A stretch of 18,015 bases of DNA from an uncultured bacterium (GTDB lineage: Bacteria; Bacillota_I; Bacilli_A; RF39; UBA660), in assembly GCA_949285775.1 (NCBI GenBank), contig CASEAD010000054.1:1-18015 (forward strand), read 5' to 3'. How positions within the stretch are numbered: position 1 is the first letter of the stretch; every line of letters begins with the position of its first letter. Below the pieces are notes generated by a model. The model saw nothing but the letters and a program-made list of their open reading frames with translations. It was not told where the DNA came from and made no database searches. A program made the position numbers and the translations under genes. Positions 14,824 to 18,015 of this stretch are shown here, piece after piece.

Positions 14824-16608
14824 TTAAAATCCACCACCTGAACCAAAAGACTCAAGCTCTTCTTCACTTACAACAACATTAATTTGCATCCTACGACTAC
14901 CACATACAAATAATGCATCACCTTGATTATATCTCTTAATCCCTTCTCTTTCATTATCATTTAAATCAACTAACATTGATAAATCATCAACAGATTGCTT
15001 CTTCAATCCCATTATTAAATAATAAGAAGCATTATCAAATATAGCCTTACCATGAACAATAATATCTTGTCCAACAAAATCACTAGGCTGTTGCGTAATA
15101 ATAACCGTACCAGTATTATACTTACGCGCCCTTCTTTGCACCTGCGCTAAAAACTCAGCCCCTAAAGTATTCTTAGCACTTAAAAGTACATGTGCCTCAT
15201 CCACATTTAATACCGTATTCTTATTAGGATCCAAACATAATCCCCAAGCATACTTAAGAACATTAAACAACAAAGCATTCCTAATATTAGCATCACTATT
15301 CATAAGTTCTTTAATATTAAATACCAAGAAATCACTCTGAGAATTAATACTAGTATGACCATTAAAATAATACTTAAGCTCCCTAGTAAAAGGCCTAATC
15401 TTTATCTCTAACCTCTCCATTATATCTCTCTCACGCGTCTTCTCAGTCATAGACCTAAGTCTTCCTACAATAGTTGCATATACATCCTGAAATGTTGGAA
15501 AATCATTAGAAGTGAACTTACTAAAATCACTATTAAAATTAATACCAAACCTAGCATACGTATCCTGAACAACTTCACTAAACATATTAAGAACATCTTC
15601 TTCTATATCTGGAGAATAATACTTCATAAAAGCTTTCAAATTCTGTAAAGTAGTATTTAAAACAGTATATCCTAACCCATTTTTAACATCTTCCTCATCA
15701 GCATCCATTATAATATCTAATGGATTAATCAAACCATAAGCACCACCCTTACCTAAATCAATTACATCCCCACCATACATCTTAGTCATCTCCGTAATCT
15801 CACCCTCAGGATCAATTGCTACTATCTGATAACCATTTCTTATATGACTTCTTAAAATTAATTTAGCAGCCGTACTCTTACCACTACCACTAGTACCAAG
15901 AATAATCATATTAGCATTATTCCTATTACTCTCTTTCCTAACTTGATACAAGAATTGATTAAACAATACAACACCCCCAGAAAAATCAACACCCAATAAA
16001 GTAGATAACCCTTCATCCTTAATACTATCAAAGATAAAAGGATACATCGCTGCCATCGTAGAAGAAGGCATAGGAGTACCAATTCTCTCTTCTATCTCCT
16101 GTTTCTCAAAAATAGGTAACATCGATTTAAGAACCCTCTCTTGCTCAAATCTTAAAGGAATAGCCCTCATCTCCATCGCATCCAAATAATTCTTTAAATT
16201 AAGCTTCTTACTCTCTAACTGCTCCTTACTATCAGCAGTAACCATCAAATGCATCTGAAAATCAAAAGTCTTAGTCTGACTAGCAGTAAACTGTTGAATA
16301 AAATACTCTAAACTATCAACATCTTGCCTAATCCTCTCTTGAATAGTAATATCTTTCTCTTGTTGATATCTAGCTCTTAAATCAGCAACTTCCTTATTCA
16401 ACATCTTAGATAAAACAGAAAAAGGTAATGGTATATGCTTAATAACTAACTTAACACCACTCATATTAGTTAAATTAGCCAAATATCCCGGACCAATATA
16501 TCTAGGATATGAAATAACCGTTAAAATAGTCGCATACTTATCACTAATAACAAAATCAGCAGAATGAAATTCTATCCCCTTAGGTGCTATCTCACTTTTA
16601 AAAAACAT
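14824..16608 (-). CDS. virB4: VirB4-family type IV secretion ATPase
   Basis: This 594 aa protein is the cytoplasmic motor of a type IV secretion or conjugation system. It has a CagE/TrbE-like N-terminal region (about 5-170) and an AAA-type motor: Walker A GTSGSGKST (238-246), a DPEGE segment (266-270), Walker B VLNVDEAH (466-473) and the QQP motif (506-508), with a Gly-rich end. All ATP-binding residues are present. The ATG directly follows the TAG stop of the upstream gene in the same frame (TAGATG), with a GGTGG-like ribosome binding site 8 nt before it inside the upstream gene, so coupled translation is likely. Together the two pieces (820 residues) equal a usual full-length VirB4. It lies before the wall hydrolase in the operon. 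Confidence 0.95.
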   Translation of the reverse strand: MFFKSEIAPKGIEFHSADFVISDKYATILTVISYPRYIGPGYLANLTNMSGVKLVIKHIPLPFSVLSKMLNKEVADLRARYQQEKDITIQERIRQDVDSLEYFIQQFTASQTKTFDFQMHLMVTADSKEQLESKKLNLKNYLDAMEMRAIPLRFEQERVLKSMLPIFEKQEIEERIGTPMPSSTMAAMYPFIFDSIKDEGLSTLLGVDFSGGVVLFNQFLYQVRKESNRNNANMIILGTSGSGKSTAAKLILRSHIRNGYQIVAIDPEGEITEMTKMYGGDVIDLGKGGAYGLINPLDIIMDADEEDVKNGLGYTVLNTTLQNLKAFMKYYSPDIEEDVLNMFSEVVQDTYARFGINFNSDFSKFTSNDFPTFQDVYATIVGRLRSMTEKTRERDIMERLEIKIRPFTRELKYYFNGHTSINSQSDFLVFNIKELMNSDANIRNALLFNVLKYAWGLCLDPNKNTVLNVDEAHVLLSAKNTLGAEFLAQVQRRARKYNTGTVIITQQPSDFVGQDIIVHGKAIFDNASYYLIMGLKKQSVDDLSMLVDLNDNEREGIKRYNQGDALFVCGSRRMQINVVVSEEELESFGSGGGF

Positions 16609-17289
16609 CTATGCCACCACCGTTCCAAAATCAGTCTTCATACCCCCATTTAAGAAATTATCTATAATTACCCTTAAATCATCATTAGAAGTTTGAGCAC
16701 TATCCAAACCACAATTAGCAAGACCAGTAATAATAGTCCTTAACCTCTTCTGTATCATATCTAAATTCTTCTCTTTAAATAATATATAATACTCCGTATC
16801 AGTAACATTATTATCCATAAAATTATTAGCTTTCATAATATCCTGATTAATCATCTTCCTAATAACAGGACTACTAGTCTGATTATATAATAACTGTAAC
16901 CTAGCCAAATAACCACTAATATCAACAGGCCTATCAGCAGATATCAACCAAAACTCAAAATCAACAGTATTATAAAAATTCTTCAAAGCAATAATAACAT
17001 TCTCTTGCGTAATAGCATCTAAAATAAATATATTCCTAGGCCTAATCTTAACCCCAGTAACCCTCATCTTATTATCAAGAATAATCATACCATTCTCAAT
17101 AGCCCTAATAGGAATCCAATCCTCAGTATACTTACTACCAACCTTATTATTAGCACTATTAATATTACTATTCTTAGCATTATTAATATTATTATCAATC
17201 TGAGTCTGACTATTATTTATTTGATTTCTCATCTGTACCGAATTGTTCACGAAAACACCATCCCTTCCAATAATACCTTCTTCTTTCAC
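16609..17289 (-). CDS. TraC/VirB4 N-terminal-like protein of the secretion operon
   Basis: The 226 aa product has an Asn-rich, low-complexity segment (about 20-50) and then an ordered domain (55-215) starting TEDWIPIRAIENGMI, which resembles the N-terminal domain of VirB4/TraC-type proteins (an IP-x-R-x-I-E-x-G start, then LLYNQTSSPVIRKMI and a YYILFKE strand). It has no Walker motif. It is in the same frame as virB4 and separated from it only by TAG, so it may be the N-terminal part of a split VirB4, or a separate TraC-like subunit found next to PrgI and VirB4 in other systems. The GTG start is taken since GAGG lies 7 nt before it; this gives a 77-nt overlap with the PrgI-like gene. A shorter start at the ATG at 17232 lacks a ribosome binding site. 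Confidence 0.8.
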   Translation of the reverse strand: MKEEGIIGRDGVFVNNSVQMRNQINNSQTQIDNNINNAKNSNINSANNKVGSKYTEDWIPIRAIENGMIILDNKMRVTGVKIRPRNIFILDAITQENVIIALKNFYNTVDFEFWLISADRPVDISGYLARLQLLYNQTSSPVIRKMINQDIMKANNFMDNNVTDTEYYILFKEKNLDMIQKRLRTIITGLANCGLDSAQTSNDDLRVIIDNFLNGGMKTDFGTVVA

Positions 17290-17548
17290 TATAAAACCTC
17301 ATAATACTCTGTAAAGCACATAACACATTATGATAATTAGGAATAGGAACAACTAACAAACCACATATACAAGCAGGAAGACAAAACAACAGTACCAACA
17401 AAGTATTAGAAGAAGAAAATATAGCAAGTAAAAATAAAGATATCCCAACCCCTGAACAAAACAAAATAAGATCAAAAGGCCTAAACATATTAAATATCAA
17501 AGTCCCCTTCTTAGCATTAGCCGGAACCAAATAACCACCATTCATCAT
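17213..17548 (-). CDS. PrgI/TcpE-like small membrane protein
   Basis: This 111 aa protein has a VPANAKKG start (8-15), a short amphipathic stretch, two adjacent membrane helices (about 26-46 and 49-68), then PIPNYHN (68-74) and a basic, aromatic tail with FYSERRRYYWKGW (85-97). The layout matches the PrgI/TcpE group, inner-membrane components that sit just upstream of VirB4 in Gram-positive type IV systems. AGGAG lies 12 nt before the first ATG, somewhat far; the second ATG is still farther. Its 3' end overlaps the next gene by 77 nt. Family assignment rests on topology, motifs and place in the operon. Confidence 0.78.
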   Translation of the reverse strand: MMNGGYLVPANAKKGTLIFNMFRPFDLILFCSGVGISLFLLAIFSSSNTLLVLLFCLPACICGLLVVPIPNYHNVLCALQSIMRFYSERRRYYWKGWCFREQFGTDEKSNK

Positions 17549-17575
17549 ATATGTATCACACTCCTATTCTTTATA

Positions 17576-18015
17576 TTATTTCTTACCACTATATTGAGCA
17601 TCAACTTTTGCTCTTTGATAATCTTGATTAGATATAGTAAGATTAGTTTTAGCAGTTTTACTAGCTTTATTTTTAGCATCTGCCGTTGCAAACCTACTAC
17701 CAGAAGCAACACCAGCACTTGCTCCCAATAAAGCTTCCATATTAGCATTAATTACAACATTACTATCACCTAAAGAAGAAATATTAGAAGATATAGCAGT
17801 ACCAGTATAAGTTGAACCACCAATGGCTAAAGCATCAACATTGCCACTGTTATCAAACCATACTTCGCCATTTTTAACATCTCGACCATAATTAATATTA
17901 AACTCTTTAGCTGCCTTCAAAGTATCATTATATTCAGATTCATAAAGTTGACGCTGTTGCGCAGAAACAGATTGGTCATCTTTTAATTTAGCCAATAATG
18001 CCAAAGAATTTCCAT
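17576..18015 (-). CDS. C-terminal part of an unidentified protein, cut by the window edge
   Basis: The reading frame is open to the right edge, so only about the last 146 residues are visible; the codon at 18002-18004 (TTG) is internal rather than a start as far as can be seen. The visible part has a charged helical segment rich in Gln, Lys and Glu, a GRDVKNGEVWFDNSGN turn, an Ala/Ser/Gly-rich middle (ALIGG-like, then ALLGASAGVASGSR) and a basic end finishing SGKK. No membrane helix is present. It ends 27 nt before the PrgI-like gene, so it belongs to the secretion operon. It could be the soluble tail of a VirB6/TrbL-type membrane protein or an exported component, but I do not recognise it. 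Confidence 0.7.
   Translation of the reverse strand, partial: GNSLALLAKLKDDQSVSAQQRQLYESEYNDTLKAAKEFNINYGRDVKNGEVWFDNSGNVDALAIGGSTYTGTAISSNISSLGDSNVVINANMEALLGASAGVASGSRFATADAKNKASKTAKTNLTISNQDYQRAKVDAQYSGKK

Noticed and set aside
16609..16611. TAG as a reassigned sense codon
   Set aside because: TAG is the natural end of yunB, the XRE gene and the last operon gene in this window, so general reassignment is unlikely.
17545..17748. 67-codon Leu/Lys-rich minus-strand frame
   Set aside because: It is out of frame with, and inside, the better supported partial gene at 17576-18015.

Overview
The window comes from an AT-rich bacterium of the Bacillota, most likely an uncultured Bacilli lineage close to the Erysipelotrichia/Mollicutes branch. 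Evidence for this is PolC as replicative polymerase, a recU-ponA operon, a YunB-type sporulation-associated protein, two tiny YjcZ-like proteins, AGGAGG-type ribosome binding sites and very low GC. TAA, TAG and TGA all end genes here and Trp is read from TGG, so the code is standard and not the Mycoplasma code. Most genes lie on the minus strand; only recU and ponA are on the plus strand.

Left part (1-9010), housekeeping and cell envelope. polC (minus) lies downstream of yunB (minus), with a weak terminator and an extended -10 promoter between them. Divergent to yunB is the recU-ponA pair (plus), encoding a Holliday-junction resolvase and a class A penicillin-binding protein with an added FN3/Ig-like C-terminal tail. 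A bidirectional hairpin ends ponA and also the convergent lipoprotein gene.

Middle (9009-12094). An acidic, Asp/Asn/Thr-rich lipoprotein follows asnS, which encodes an E. coli-like AsnRS whose terminator begins inside its own last codons. Upstream is a small XRE-family repressor with a palindrome over its putative promoter. Then come two very short tandem genes (26 and 40 aa) for YjcZ-like single-pass membrane peptides, with good ribosome binding sites, their own terminator, and a promoter that fits either a housekeeping or a SigK-like consensus.

Right part (12072-18015), one minus-strand operon resembling a type IV secretion/conjugation module. In transcription order it holds the C-terminal piece of a protein cut by the window edge, a small two-helix PrgI/TcpE-like membrane protein, a TraC/VirB4 N-terminal-like protein, a VirB4 ATPase, a membrane-anchored peptidoglycan hydrolase with three apparent catalytic domains, and a membrane-anchored protein with two DxDxDxxxE metal-binding-like loops. 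No relaxase, integrase or coupling protein is seen in the window, so whether this is part of an integrative element or a fixed chromosomal secretion system is open. The two ATPase pieces are in the same frame and separated only by one TAG codon followed directly by ATG, which is one of the more interesting details here.
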